A DNA stretch of 64,000 bases, from assembly GCA_947626745.1 (NCBI GenBank), contig CANQTF010000006.1:92585-156584 (forward strand), in the 5' to 3' direction. Shown in pieces: positions 16,426-25,026 of the stretch. Numbering within the stretch: position 1 is the first letter of the stretch; every line of letters starts with the position of its first letter. The translations under genes were made by a program, and so were the position numbers. Origin of the DNA: an uncultured Lachnospiraceae bacterium. GTDB taxonomy: Bacteria; Bacillota; Clostridia; Lachnospirales; Lachnospiraceae. A model generated the notes under the pieces. That model had not been told where the DNA came from. It did no database searches and saw only the letters and a program-made list of their open reading frames with translations.

Positions 16426-18243
16426 TCAGCCATTGGGTATCAGAAGCACCTGCCCGATGCGCAGAGCATCGCTCGTAAGTCCGTTCAACCGGCGGATCGC
16501 TTCCACCGTCGTGCCGAACCTCTGCGCGAGCAGCCACAGCGTATCGCCTGACCGCACCGTGTACTCAAAATAATCATAGTCCGTCGGCGTCGGGATCTTC
16601 AAGACCTGACCGATATACAGCATACTGCCTTCAAGCCCGTTCAGCCGGCGGATCGCCTCCACCGTCGTGCCGTAACGCTGCGCCAGACGCCACAACGTAT
16701 CACCCGACTGCACCGTATACTCAAAATAGGCCGGGTTCGGACCCGTCTCCGGCAGCGTTCCGCGGATATTCAGATAAATGTCGTAGAGCGCCTGCCATGT
16801 GGCCGCTCCTACGATGCCGTCCGGACCAAGCTGCATCATGCGTTGAAAAGCGATCACCGCCTGTCTGGTCGAACTGCCGAAGACGCCGTCCTGCGTGACG
16901 CTCGGAATGCCCGGATAGAACTGCGCGATCACATTCAGGAGATATTGCAGTGTCAGGACGTCATTCCCGCCCGATCCCTGCCGCAGCACCGAGCTTGGCG
17001 GCACGGTGCCGATGCCGAGCTGCGTTCCTTCACTGTCAAGCTCCGCCAGTCTGGCGACCGCCGTATAGATCTGTGAGATCTTGTACCATGTGGACTTGCC
17101 GACAACGCCGTCCGCGGCCAGGCTGAAGATGCTCTGGAACTTGCGCACCGCGGCCTCCGTAGCGCTGCCAAACACGCCGGACGCATCCGTGATCATCGGG
17201 ATCGCCGGATAGTTCCTGCGTATCCGGTTCAGATAATTCTGGATATTCTGCACGTCCAGCCCAGCGCTGCCCCGTCTCAGCGGCGTGCCCGGATAGGACG
17301 ACAGCACATTGGTCACCGCCTGTGCCTGTGAGATCACGACATCGTTCGGATAGTAAGCGCGCAGGATCTGCAGGGGCGTATATCCCCTCTGCGCCAGCGT
17401 GACCGTACCCCACTGCGACAGGCCGGAGCATGTCACGGTCGTGCCGTTGCAGAAGGTCGTGAAGTAGGGCGCGTTCTGTCCCTGCCGCGTCACGTACTCG
17501 TTGAATATCTCATCGACGATCGCGCTGATGGATTCATAGATCGGTCTGCCGTACACATACGCCTGATCATAGGCCGTGCTGTTCGTGATATCAAAGCTGT
17601 AGCCCTGACTTCTGTACCACTCCGTGAAGATGCGGTTCAATGCAAACGTGATGATCGCGTAGATATTTGCCCTCAGCGCCGCGTCGGGCCATGTGGGATA
17701 GATCTCGCTGCTGGCCGCATTTTTCACATAATCCGTAAAAGCCACCTGCACATTGGAGGCGTAGGACGCGGGACTCCCCAAATGGACCGTTATCACACTT
17801 GGGATCACCACCTGCCTGAGAATATAAGGCTCTGCCACCGGCCCTTCCTGCTGACGTGTTCCTTCCCGTGCCACAGCGGGTCTTTCGATCGTGATGCGCT
17901 CCGCCTCACCGCTCCTTGCATCGTCCTGCTGCGGGAGCAGCGCCATAGGCAGGATCGCCGTCTCCCCTTCATAGATCGGTACATTTTCCACATAGAGGGA
18001 CTGGAAACCGACCGCCTGTGCAAGCACATGATAGCTCACATACGGATCTCCGACATAGTTCGGATCCAACGACAGACCGGCGGCCACCGTCTCGAGCGAG
18101 ACCATAGGCGTCTCTCCGCTTTCATCTGTCGTAAGGCCGTACACCCTGTGTCCCTGATCGTCCAAAATCGTGATCTGCACGTTCTCAAGCGGCACGGCAT
18201 CGTTGGCGATCCTCGCCTGTATCACTAAATATCCGATAGCCAT
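16426..18243 (-). CDS. SpoIID-like protein with two peptidoglycan-binding and two LysM domains
   Basis: This 605-residue protein has five parts. Residues 1-100 form a carboxypeptidase-regulatory-like beta domain, and 160-325 a SpoIID/LytB-like domain. Two PG_binding_1 domains follow (about 335-400 and 415-490), then two near-identical LysM repeats (about 510-605, YTVQSGDTLWRLAQRYGTT and its copy). The stretch SSEIYPTWPDAALRANIYAI matches the SpoIID active-site region, with the catalytic-type Glu at 180. SpoIID cleaves peptidoglycan glycan strands during engulfment. Unusually, no signal peptide or membrane helix is visible, so export by the usual Sec route is not evident; mother-cell spore-coat proteins such as SafA share that trait. 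A shorter paralogue lies at 37587. Role in spore envelope formation is inferred. Confidence 0.75.
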   Translation of the reverse strand: MAIGYLVIQARIANDAVPLENVQITILDDQGHRVYGLTTDESGETPMVSLETVAAGLSLDPNYVGDPYVSYHVLAQAVGFQSLYVENVPIYEGETAILPMALLPQQDDARSGEAERITIERPAVAREGTRQQEGPVAEPYILRQVVIPSVITVHLGSPASYASNVQVAFTDYVKNAASSEIYPTWPDAALRANIYAIITFALNRIFTEWYRSQGYSFDITNSTAYDQAYVYGRPIYESISAIVDEIFNEYVTRQGQNAPYFTTFCNGTTVTCSGLSQWGTVTLAQRGYTPLQILRAYYPNDVVISQAQAVTNVLSSYPGTPLRRGSAGLDVQNIQNYLNRIRRNYPAIPMITDASGVFGSATEAAVRKFQSIFSLAADGVVGKSTWYKISQIYTAVARLAELDSEGTQLGIGTVPPSSVLRQGSGGNDVLTLQYLLNVIAQFYPGIPSVTQDGVFGSSTRQAVIAFQRMMQLGPDGIVGAATWQALYDIYLNIRGTLPETGPNPAYFEYTVQSGDTLWRLAQRYGTTVEAIRRLNGLEGSMLYIGQVLKIPTPTDYDYFEYTVRSGDTLWLLAQRFGTTVEAIRRLNGLTSDALRIGQVLLIPNG

Positions 18244-18336
18244 AGATGTGAAATTCTCCTTTTGACGAGATATTTTTCTGTTTTATTATATGAGCACGAT
18301 CAAAATGTTCCCTAAAAATACCCCGGAGAAATCACA

Positions 18337-18364
18337 AAAGGGCGAAGCGCTCTACGCTCCGCCC
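18337..18364 (-). terminator. Terminator overlapping the end of the LytTR regulator gene
   Basis: On the minus strand the arms GGGCGGAGCG and CGCTTCGCCC, with loop TAGAG, are followed by TTTT. The hairpin includes the last codons and the stop of the gene at 18352. Confidence 0.65.
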
Positions 18365-19074
18365 TCCTCTTGCTCCTGTTCTCTTTTCCTGCGCAGCATC
18401 TGACGCAGATCGCCGTATATCGCGCGGCTGACCGGGATCCTGCTGCCGTTTTTCAGTTCAATGCCGGAACGGTTGACGCGGCGTATCTTATCCAGCCTGA
18501 CGATATATGCGCGATGACACCTGCGAAAATATTTTTTGTCAAGCTGTTCCTCCAGCGCCGCAAGGCTGTCCCTGCATTCCAGCTGAAACGTCCAGTTCCT
18601 CTGCGGGCAGAACTCGATCATGCAGCCGCTGCCCTGCGCCTCCACAAACATGATCCTGTCCGCCACCAGTTCAAGCGGCCCGGTTTTGGTCTGCACCACC
18701 AGAACGTCCCTGCGCCCTTCCCGATACAGCACCTTGTCCATACACCGAAACAATTTTTCTCTGCCGACGGATTTTTTGGAACTGCCCGGCTCCTTATCCC
18801 CGTTCTCCGCAAATCCGGCCGTAAATATGATTGCCAGATCGATATGATCTTTTCTGGCGAAGCCGGATAATTCCTTCCTGTCTTCATCCGCCATATGAGT
18901 ATCCACCAGAAGGGCGTCGATATCGCGCTGCCCTTCCCACATTGACCGAAAATCCTCCTTATCGGAAAATGACGTGATCGACAGGGGAATGTCCCGTTCT
19001 CTGCCCCATGCTTTGACATACCGCCTCAAAAGTTCCGCATGGGTCTCTTCTCCTTCAATCATTGCAAGTTTCAT
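18352..19074 (-). CDS. LytTR-family response regulator
   Basis: A 240-residue regulator with an N-terminal receiver domain (about 1-115; phosphoacceptor Asp in DALLVDTHM, about 58) and a C-terminal LytTR DNA-binding domain (about 130-230). The latter shows the typical LVADRIMFVEAQGSG, KKYFRRCHRAYIVRLDKI and LKNGSRIPVSR stretches. Such regulators control autolysis, peptide signalling or virulence genes. The receiver is divergent: it opens with MKLAMIEGEE rather than the usual DD pair, so phosphorylation may be altered. No cognate kinase is adjacent. It has its own promoter and terminator and is flanked by cell-wall genes. Confidence 0.85.
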   Translation of the reverse strand: MKLAMIEGEETHAELLRRYVKAWGRERDIPLSITSFSDKEDFRSMWEGQRDIDALLVDTHMADEDRKELSGFARKDHIDLAIIFTAGFAENGDKEPGSSKKSVGREKLFRCMDKVLYREGRRDVLVVQTKTGPLELVADRIMFVEAQGSGCMIEFCPQRNWTFQLECRDSLAALEEQLDKKYFRRCHRAYIVRLDKIRRVNRSGIELKNGSRIPVSRAIYGDLRQMLRRKREQEQEEGGA

Positions 19075-19122
19075 CTTTTGTCACCATGCTTAAGCATATT
19101 TTATCTTTTGTTGATCAGTGCC

Positions 19123-19151
19123 AGTATATCATAGAAACAAAAATTGCTCAA
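19123..19151 (-). promoter_or_regulatory. Sigma-A promoter of the LytTR regulator
   Basis: On the minus strand TTGAGC, 17 bases, TATACT, about 50 bases before the ATG. Confidence 0.7.
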
Positions 19152-19195
19152 CAGCTACATGGTGATCTCCCCGCCAAAAAGCATCCGTTTCTCTG

Positions 19196-20035
19196 TCATG
19201 CGCCCGCGTCCGGATCCAAATAACGCTCGATCCCTCTGACGATCCCTTCCGCTATCCGCTCGCGGTACGCCGGTGTACACAGCTTTTCGCGCTCGTCCTT
19301 GTTGGAGAGGAAGCCGGTCTCTATCAGACAGGCCGGCATATGGCTTTTGTTGATCACGCACAGTTCGCTGTCCGACGCCAGCTCTCTGGAAACTGCGCCG
19401 GTGGAATCGACCGTCTCCTGCTGTATGAGCGCCGCCAGTCTTCTGCTTTCGGCCGACGCCCTGTTCGCACCGTACCAGGTCTCAATGCCCGACACCTCCG
19501 CGTACTCGCAGGAATTCTGATGAATGCTCACATAGAGAAGCGCGTTGTTCCTGTTGGCGTAGGCGGCGCGGTCGATCTTTTCCACATAATCGTCTCCCTG
19601 CCGCGCCAGCTCCGCTTTGTATCCCCGGTCACGCAGCTTCCTGACGACCTCTCCTGCGATCTGCCTGTTGATATCCTTCTCCAGCACGCCGTCAAAAACG
19701 CAGCCGCCGTCCATGCCGCCGTGCCCTGCGTCGATGACGATCACGCGCGCCGCTTCCTCTTCCAGCCGCGCCTTGGAGGCTTCGCCGACGCGCAGCAGCT
19801 TTGACGCCGTATCCCTTGCGGCGATGATGACGCTCTCCTTACGGCCGGCCAAGACCGTCTCGGGTGCTTTCGCTTCCGCCGCAACCGCCTGAGACGCTTT
19901 AGTCTTCATCGCCATCACCATGCAGACGGTCATAATGCACACGATCATGAGGATCCATACCGCCGTCCGCAGCGCCTTTTTCCGCCTCTCATCTCTTCCT
20001 CGCGCCCGATAGCGCCGTCTTGCTCTTTTGTACAT
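19196..20035 (-). CDS. Membrane-anchored N-acetylmuramoyl-L-alanine amidase (Amidase_3)
   Basis: A 279-residue cell-wall hydrolase. A very basic N-terminus is followed by one transmembrane helix (about 28-46), and the catalytic Amidase_3 domain fills about 93-275 outside the cell. Zinc ligands and catalytic residues are visible: DAGHGGMDGG, the Glu in LEKDIN, SIHQNS, and the Glu in LIETGFLSN. The enzyme cuts the bond between muramic acid and the stem peptide, as CwlD and LytC do. The ATG at 20035 follows GGAGAGGAG. Its promoter region carries six 11-bp-spaced repeats, suggesting control by the adjacent two-component system. Confidence 0.9.
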   Translation of the reverse strand: MYKRARRRYRARGRDERRKKALRTAVWILMIVCIMTVCMVMAMKTKASQAVAAEAKAPETVLAGRKESVIIAARDTASKLLRVGEASKARLEEEAARVIVIDAGHGGMDGGCVFDGVLEKDINRQIAGEVVRKLRDRGYKAELARQGDDYVEKIDRAAYANRNNALLYVSIHQNSCEYAEVSGIETWYGANRASAESRRLAALIQQETVDSTGAVSRELASDSELCVINKSHMPACLIETGFLSNKDEREKLCTPAYRERIAEGIVRGIERYLDPDAGA

Positions 20036-20076
20036 AAAAAGATGCTCCTCTCCTGTGTCTGCCTAAAGCATACAGG

Positions 20077-20142
20077 AAAGGTGCATCAGAATTTCATCAT
20101 TTTTGCATCAAAGTGCCGTCATTTTTGCATCATTTTTGCATC
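20077..20142 (-). repeat. Array of six 11-bp units before the amidase gene
   Basis: Read on the minus strand, six consecutive 11-base units each begin with GATG or GACG. Three are identical GATGCAAAAAT (20132-20142, 20121-20131, 20099-20109); the others are GACGGCACTTT, GATGAAATTCT and GATGCACCTTT. Units repeating at one helical turn are typical of sites bound by OmpR-type response regulators on one face of the DNA. The array fills the gap between the last gene of the two-component operon and the amidase. Confidence 0.6.
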
Positions 20143-20965
20143 ATTTGGATATTTTCAGGAAAAGCTCGTTGATACCGTCATAAAAGCCGACCGTGACGAT
20201 CGTCCTGTCCTCCCCGGTCCCCGAAATGACGTATTTTCTGTAGTAGGGCGTCGTCTCCAGAAGCGGATTGTCGTTCTCGTACGCCTCCGGTGCCGGAAGT
20301 CCCATATATGCGCTCCACTTTTCGACTAACCCGTCCGGGTCGATATCCTCCCACTGCAGACCGGAGCGTACATAGAACTCATAGATCTTGCCGTCGTCCG
20401 CATCGATATAGGCGTCTATCACCCGATTTTCTTTATTGGCATTCTGTAAACTGCCGGTCAGACTCAGTTTCCAGACCGCCACATTGTTCCTCGGCTCGGG
20501 CACATCAATGGCGGAGTACAGGGTGGCTTCATAGGAAGCAGGCTGCACATCCCTGATCGTATCGGGAAGAATGCCAAGCTCCTTAAGCGCCGCCAGCTCC
20601 CTTCCCGCCGCCTCATAGATCTCCGCGTCCGTGATCTCCTGTCCGGACGGCCCGTTATGATTGACTACGAATGCATATGTGCCCGTCAGCTCCTGATAGT
20701 TTACTTCCGTCTCCCTCGCCTGAGAGCTCTGCTCCGTACCCGGCACGCTCTGGGAATTCAGGCACTGCGACAGTATATAGAGTTTTTCGCTTCTGCTCAG
20801 CTGGTAGCGGTAACCGACGCCGCCGGTCTCCTCCTCTTTCGTCCTGATCGCATTCAGGATACCTCTGTCCTTGTATACCGCCACAGTCTCCGGCCCCCAT
20901 ACGGACACTATGACTGCCACGGCAGTCAATACAAGAAGCGCAAGATTCCACCTATTCTTCTTCAT
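20141..20965 (-). CDS. Membrane-anchored exported protein of unknown function, in a two-component operon
   Basis: A 274-residue protein with a single N-terminal membrane segment (about 7-27) and an extracytoplasmic remainder. I do not recognise a named family. The position after a histidine kinase, the single anchor and the mixed alpha/beta extracellular part recall the YycH/YycI kinase-modulating proteins, but that is only an analogy. The ATG lies inside the end of the kinase gene (14-base overlap) with a GAGGAGG site, so it is translationally coupled to the kinase. It could tune the kinase's response to envelope state. Confidence 0.6.
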   Translation of the reverse strand: MKKNRWNLALLVLTAVAVIVSVWGPETVAVYKDRGILNAIRTKEEETGGVGYRYQLSRSEKLYILSQCLNSQSVPGTEQSSQARETEVNYQELTGTYAFVVNHNGPSGQEITDAEIYEAAGRELAALKELGILPDTIRDVQPASYEATLYSAIDVPEPRNNVAVWKLSLTGSLQNANKENRVIDAYIDADDGKIYEFYVRSGLQWEDIDPDGLVEKWSAYMGLPAPEAYENDNPLLETTPYYRKYVISGTGEDRTIVTVGFYDGINELFLKISK

Positions 20966-22376
20966 GAGCCGCCTCCTCTCCCGCCTCCGCCAAAAGGAAG
21001 CTGACAGATGTACCCTCTCCGGGTGTGCTCACAATGGCAAGGCTGCTCGCATGAAGACGCAGTATCTCCGTGCAGAGCGCGAGTCCGAGCCCGGCACCGT
21101 TGCGGCTCCGCGATCTGGATTTGTCTACCATATAGAACGCCTGTGTGATCTTGGAGACTTCCTCGGCCGGAATGCCGATACCGTGATCCCTGACGGTAAA
21201 AAGATAGCCGTCCTGCCCCGAACGGCCCGTGACTTCGATCCTGCCCCCGTCCTCCGACGCCTTGCACGCATTATCCATGAGATTCACCAGCACGGTCTGG
21301 ATCAGGCTGATGTCCGCCAGCACATATGCCTGATCATAGTCGAAAGCAAACTCCCTGCTTTCGTTCGGCAGAAACATGTCCCGCAGATAGGTAAACAGGA
21401 CATCCACCGGCGCTTTCTGCAGCTTTGCGCCCTCTTTTTTGGTCACAATGATATCCAGAAGTCTGAGCGACATCGTCTCCAACCGCTTGCCCTCGGTATA
21501 GATATAGTTTGCGGAGAGAAGACTTTTCTCCTCATCCAGCTTTCTGGAGCGCAGCATATCGGCGTAGCCGATGATCGAAGTCAAGGGCGTCTTCAGTTCA
21601 TGGGCGAAAGCGCCCACAAAGTCTTCCCGCGCCTGCACTTCGTCTTCCAGCTGTCCGATCGTCTTCTCAAGCGCCTCGGACATGCTGTTAAAATCCTGCG
21701 TCAAAAGCCCCAGCTCATCGCTGCTGACCTGTTCGGCGCGGTATCCGTAATCTCCGGCGGCCATCTTTTTCGTGGCCCGCATCAGGAGCCTGATCGGCTT
21801 CGTCAACTTGGAAGAAATAAAATACATGATCACGATCCCAAGGATCAGCATCAATATCATCAGCCGGCGATAGACGAGAAAACCCGTCTGCCGTTCCTCA
21901 AATACTTGGGACACGTCCCGCAGCGTCTCCAGAAACAGCCCGCGTCCCAATGCGCTGACACCGCTTGCCGTCTGGATATAGTACTTGCCGCCGGACTCGA
22001 TGACACGGTATGCGTACCGATCCGTCTCCGTGGCATCCAGAAGCGCGCCGTCCGCCTCAAAACCGTCGCTGGCATAGACGGTCTGCCTCTGCTCGTCACA
22101 GATGCGCAGAAGTCTGCCGTCTCCCTGCCCGCTCGTCTCCAGATTGGAGGCGATCTGCTCCACGGAACCGTTCTGCAGCATATCGTATTTCACCGGCACA
22201 TTCAGCGCCGCAGTCTCAAAGGCAAACCGCAGGATACTGTTTTCGTCCAGCGCCTGATCCACTTCCCGGTCCAGAGAAGTCTCAAACACATAGTTGACAA
22301 AATAGTAGCCGCTGAAGCCGAGCGTGAGGGCTATGATGATCGTAGTCCACAGCAAAAGTTTCTGCGAAAATTTCAT
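20952..22376 (-). CDS. Membrane sensor histidine kinase
   Basis: This 474-residue kinase has a first membrane helix (about 8-28), an extracellular sensor (about 30-165), a second helix (about 170-190), a HAMP domain, a HisKA domain and an ATPase domain. The H-box is AFAHELKTPLTSIIGYADML, the N-box LVNLMDNACKAS, and the G-boxes VRDHGIGI and GAGLGLAL. It lies 16 bases after its response regulator and overlaps the gene for a small anchored protein. The signal is unknown. Partners and the amidase downstream point to envelope sensing, an inference from context. Confidence 0.92.
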   Translation of the reverse strand: MKFSQKLLLWTTIIIALTLGFSGYYFVNYVFETSLDREVDQALDENSILRFAFETAALNVPVKYDMLQNGSVEQIASNLETSGQGDGRLLRICDEQRQTVYASDGFEADGALLDATETDRYAYRVIESGGKYYIQTASGVSALGRGLFLETLRDVSQVFEERQTGFLVYRRLMILMLILGIVIMYFISSKLTKPIRLLMRATKKMAAGDYGYRAEQVSSDELGLLTQDFNSMSEALEKTIGQLEDEVQAREDFVGAFAHELKTPLTSIIGYADMLRSRKLDEEKSLLSANYIYTEGKRLETMSLRLLDIIVTKKEGAKLQKAPVDVLFTYLRDMFLPNESREFAFDYDQAYVLADISLIQTVLVNLMDNACKASEDGGRIEVTGRSGQDGYLFTVRDHGIGIPAEEVSKITQAFYMVDKSRSRSRNGAGLGLALCTEILRLHASSLAIVSTPGEGTSVSFLLAEAGEEAAHEEE

Positions 22377-22392
22377 GATACACCCATACTCC

Positions 22393-23046
22393 CTAGATCT
22401 CTAATCTGTATCCCACTTTATATACGGCGACAAGATTTTTCTCCCAGCCCAGCTTGCGCCTCAGTCTTTGCACATGAAGATCCAGCGTCCTGCTGTTGGC
22501 ATAGTACTCATCGTCCCAGACTTTCTCGTACAGGTTCTCCCTAAACAGCGCCACGTTCCTGTTTTCCGCAAAGAGAACGAGAAGCTCAAACTCCTTGCTG
22601 GTGAGCGGCACAGGCTTGCCGGCCCGCATCACCCGCCTTGCTTCCAGGTCGATCTCGACCTCGCCGACGACCAGCTTCCTGTCTGCCTTGTTGTATCTGC
22701 GCAGCACCGCCTCTACTCTGGCCAACAGCTCCGACACGTCAAAGGGCTTGATCAGATAGTCGTCAGCCCCCAGCCTCAGCCCCTTGACCCTGTCCTTCAC
22801 CTCATGCTTGGCCGAGATAAAGATAACGGGCACCTTAAGCGGCGCGATGTATTCCATCACGTCATATCCGTCCGCTCCCGGCAGCATGATATCCAGAAGG
22901 ACAAGGTCAAACGTATCCTTCTCCACCGCCTCGATCGCCGCAAGTCCGTCCTCCGCCGCCACACACGAATAGCCTGATGCCGACAGATTCATTTCTATCA
23001 GATCGCGGATCGGTTTTTCATCATCTACAATCAGTATCTTCGTCAT
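22393..23046 (-). CDS. OmpR-family response regulator
   Basis: A 217-residue regulator: receiver domain 1-115 (KILIVDDEK, phosphoacceptor Asp in LVLLDIMLPG, conserved Lys in DDYLIKPFD) and a winged-helix DNA-binding domain (about 125-215, with LTSKEFELLVLFAEN and SRTLDLHVQRLRRKLG). The start at 23046 is chosen because its ATG overlaps the TGA of the upstream gene as ATGA, a sign of translational coupling; an in-frame start 21 bases earlier would lie inside that gene. It is paired with the kinase that follows. The 11-bp-phased repeats near 20.1 kb are plausible targets. Confidence 0.93.
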   Translation of the reverse strand: MTKILIVDDEKPIRDLIEMNLSASGYSCVAAEDGLAAIEAVEKDTFDLVLLDIMLPGADGYDVMEYIAPLKVPVIFISAKHEVKDRVKGLRLGADDYLIKPFDVSELLARVEAVLRRYNKADRKLVVGEVEIDLEARRVMRAGKPVPLTSKEFELLVLFAENRNVALFRENLYEKVWDDEYYANSRTLDLHVQRLRRKLGWEKNLVAVYKVGYRLEI

Positions 23047-24164
23047 GTCTCCGGACTCCAACCCCAATAGGCTCTCGCCTTCTCCACAAGTTCCGCCACC
23101 GTATCCTTCTCCTCACAGGCGACCTTGCGCCGCACCTCCGTATCCGCTTCAAAACCGCCGGTCCGCTGGTAATATATCCTGTAGTCGCTCTTCGTGAGGA
23201 GCTCGTTCTCGCTGCCCGCGTAGCTGTATCGGGCAAGCACCAAAATGTCCTTCATGCCGTCCCCGTCAATGTCCCTGCACTGGATCCCTTTCAGCGCGTA
23301 CAGATTGTCGAAATCCCCCATCGGCTGAAAACTCCAGACGATATCTCCCTGTTCATTCACCAGATAGATCATGAACGTGGCATATTCCGCCATCGTATAT
23401 GTGCCCGGCATCACTTCCAGATACCCCAGCTTCTCAAACTGTCTGGAATAATCCTGCTCTTCTTCAACGACAAACCCTTTCCTGAGAAGCTCTTCCTTGG
23501 TGGAAGCCGTGTAGAGGAACTCCGTGGACCGGCCGTCCCGCACATAGGTTATGATACACTCTGCGCTCTTGTTCATCCCGAATCTGTTGATCTTGTCCGA
23601 GATCCGATAGTCCCGATAGAACCCCTCTTTACTCTGGAAGAGCACATCTCCTACCTTGTAACTCTTTCCCGCATACGGGCCGCTCCTGTTGCGGCAGTCC
23701 GTGATCAGCACGATATCCGTCCAGCCGTCCCGATCCAGATCCTGAAAAGCGACCGCGGAGAGTCCGGTGATCGGCTGTTCCATACTGCCGACGTTCCAGC
23801 TGTTGGCGGCAAGCTGCTCCGTGCGCCAGGCCACGCTCCCATCCTCCCGCACCAGAAACAGGGCAAGCCTGTGGTATGTCTCCTCCATGGCGGGAACGAG
23901 ACGCACACTCCCAAAGCGCTCCGTCTCTATCGGAAAGACCTGCCCGCCGATAATTGTGAATCCGTTCTCTTCGATCCCGCTCTCTGTCACTATGCCCTGC
24001 AGACGCTCCTGATAGTCCGCATACTCCGCAAGCATCTGACGGTCCGCCGGAGCTGCCGGCTCCGCAGCCCTCGCGGGTACGCCGCAGAAGACGCACAACA
24101 GCGCCGCGATCACGCCAAACGCTATGAATTTATCCCATGATTTCTTCTGATGCACTCTGCTCAT
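23043..24164 (-). CDS. Exported FG-GAP/VCBS-like protein heading a two-component operon
   Basis: A 373-residue protein with a signal peptide (hydrophobic core about 13-27, cleavage near ARAAEP). Two calcium-loop-like motifs, DLDRDGWTDIVL (about 145) and DIDGDGMKDILV (about 300), are typical of FG-GAP/VCBS beta-propeller blades. It is the first gene of an operon with a response regulator (ATGA overlap), a histidine kinase and an anchored protein, so an extracytoplasmic sensing or accessory role is likely. I do not recognise a more specific family. No promoter of good quality was picked out in the 53 bases upstream. Confidence 0.65.
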   Translation of the reverse strand: MSRVHQKKSWDKFIAFGVIAALLCVFCGVPARAAEPAAPADRQMLAEYADYQERLQGIVTESGIEENGFTIIGGQVFPIETERFGSVRLVPAMEETYHRLALFLVREDGSVAWRTEQLAANSWNVGSMEQPITGLSAVAFQDLDRDGWTDIVLITDCRNRSGPYAGKSYKVGDVLFQSKEGFYRDYRISDKINRFGMNKSAECIITYVRDGRSTEFLYTASTKEELLRKGFVVEEEQDYSRQFEKLGYLEVMPGTYTMAEYATFMIYLVNEQGDIVWSFQPMGDFDNLYALKGIQCRDIDGDGMKDILVLARYSYAGSENELLTKSDYRIYYQRTGGFEADTEVRRKVACEEKDTVAELVEKARAYWGWSPET

Positions 24165-24217
24165 CGCCTCATCGTGTGTCTTTTCAGCGTGTTTTGAAAC
24201 GCTGTCTGGCGTATTTT

Positions 24218-24790
24218 CTAACCCTGCATTCGCTGCAGTATTTCACTCTGCTTGGAAACAACATTTTTCAGGACTACGATATCGGCAGCCATATTATCTA
24301 TCTGCTCCGTCCGCTCCAAATATCTTTTGGAAGAATCCAGATAACAGGCTTCGATCGTGTTCAGTCTCGGTATCACGCTATTCTCAAGCTGTACGACCCT
24401 GACATATCGCATATCCTTTTCCAGCTTGCCTACTCTCCCCTGCAGACTGTCCATGCCATCTTCGAGCCGGCCTACCCGTTCATCCAGTTTTCCTACTCTC
24501 TCATCTAACTTTTTTACTCTCTCATCTATCTTTTCTACTCTCTCATCTAACCTTTCTACTCTCTCATCTAATCTTTCTACTCTCTCATCTAATCTTTCTA
24601 CCCGTTCATCCAGCCTGTCCAGTCGATCATAGATCGGGTGCAGCTTCTCATCAAACTTCCGATCCAATTTCTCATCCAATTTTTGATCCAGCTGCCGATC
24701 CAGTGTCTCACCCAACTTTTGATCCAGCTTCTGATCCAGTTTCTCATCCAACAGATCCGATATTGCCGAAAGCATTTCTCTGTCTACCAT
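24218..24790 (-). CDS. Long heptad-repeat coiled-coil protein
   Basis: A 190-residue protein that is almost entirely coiled coil. Residues about 15-50 are tetrapeptide-like repeats (DEKL, DQKL, DRKF); about 55-110 are heptads of the form RLDERVE repeated in register; the rest is a less regular helix with a Cys near 145. There is no signal peptide, membrane segment or enzyme motif. The ATG at 24790 follows AAAGGAGG; a longer frame from 24859 lacks such a site. Similar short proteins occur widely in Clostridia as hypothetical proteins. It should form a rod-like oligomer; the function is unknown. Confidence 0.65.
   Translation of the reverse strand: MVDREMLSAISDLLDEKLDQKLDQKLGETLDRQLDQKLDEKLDRKFDEKLHPIYDRLDRLDERVERLDERVERLDERVERLDERVEKIDERVKKLDERVGKLDERVGRLEDGMDSLQGRVGKLEKDMRYVRVVQLENSVIPRLNTIEACYLDSSKRYLERTEQIDNMAADIVVLKNVVSKQSEILQRMQG
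24470..24616. repeat. 21-bp tandem repeat encoding heptads
   Basis: On the plus strand a unit close to TCTACTCTCTCATCTAA plus four bases repeats every 21 bases about seven times; the central copies are nearly identical. Each copy encodes one heptad (RLDERVE type). Near-identity at DNA level suggests recent expansion or ongoing slippage, so copy number may vary between strains. Confidence 0.8.
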
Positions 24791-25026
24791 TTCTTTTTCC
24801 TCCTTTGGTGTAGCGCCGCCAGAAAGAACCGCTCTCCACCGCGCAAATATCAGTGTCATAAAATTTTGGCGAAAAGCCGGACACCGAGACGATCGGTGTA
24901 TCGCACATGATTTTCAGAAATTTGTTGTGCGAGAATCGATTTTATGTTTCCACCCTATCACACTCAGAGAAGAAAAGCAAGTAAAATCAGGATTTGACGA
25001 GAACGTTTGCATGCTAAAAGATACGA

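Noticed and set aside
16239..16433. A 64-codon minus-strand frame between the SpoIID/LysM gene and the CDF gene
   Set aside because: It overlaps the NiCo riboswitch and has no ribosome binding site; the RNA structure explains the conservation-like pattern better.
24470..24616. Regularly spaced repeats that could suggest a CRISPR array
   Set aside because: The repeats are directly adjoining 21-base units without spacers and lie in frame in a gene, encoding heptads.
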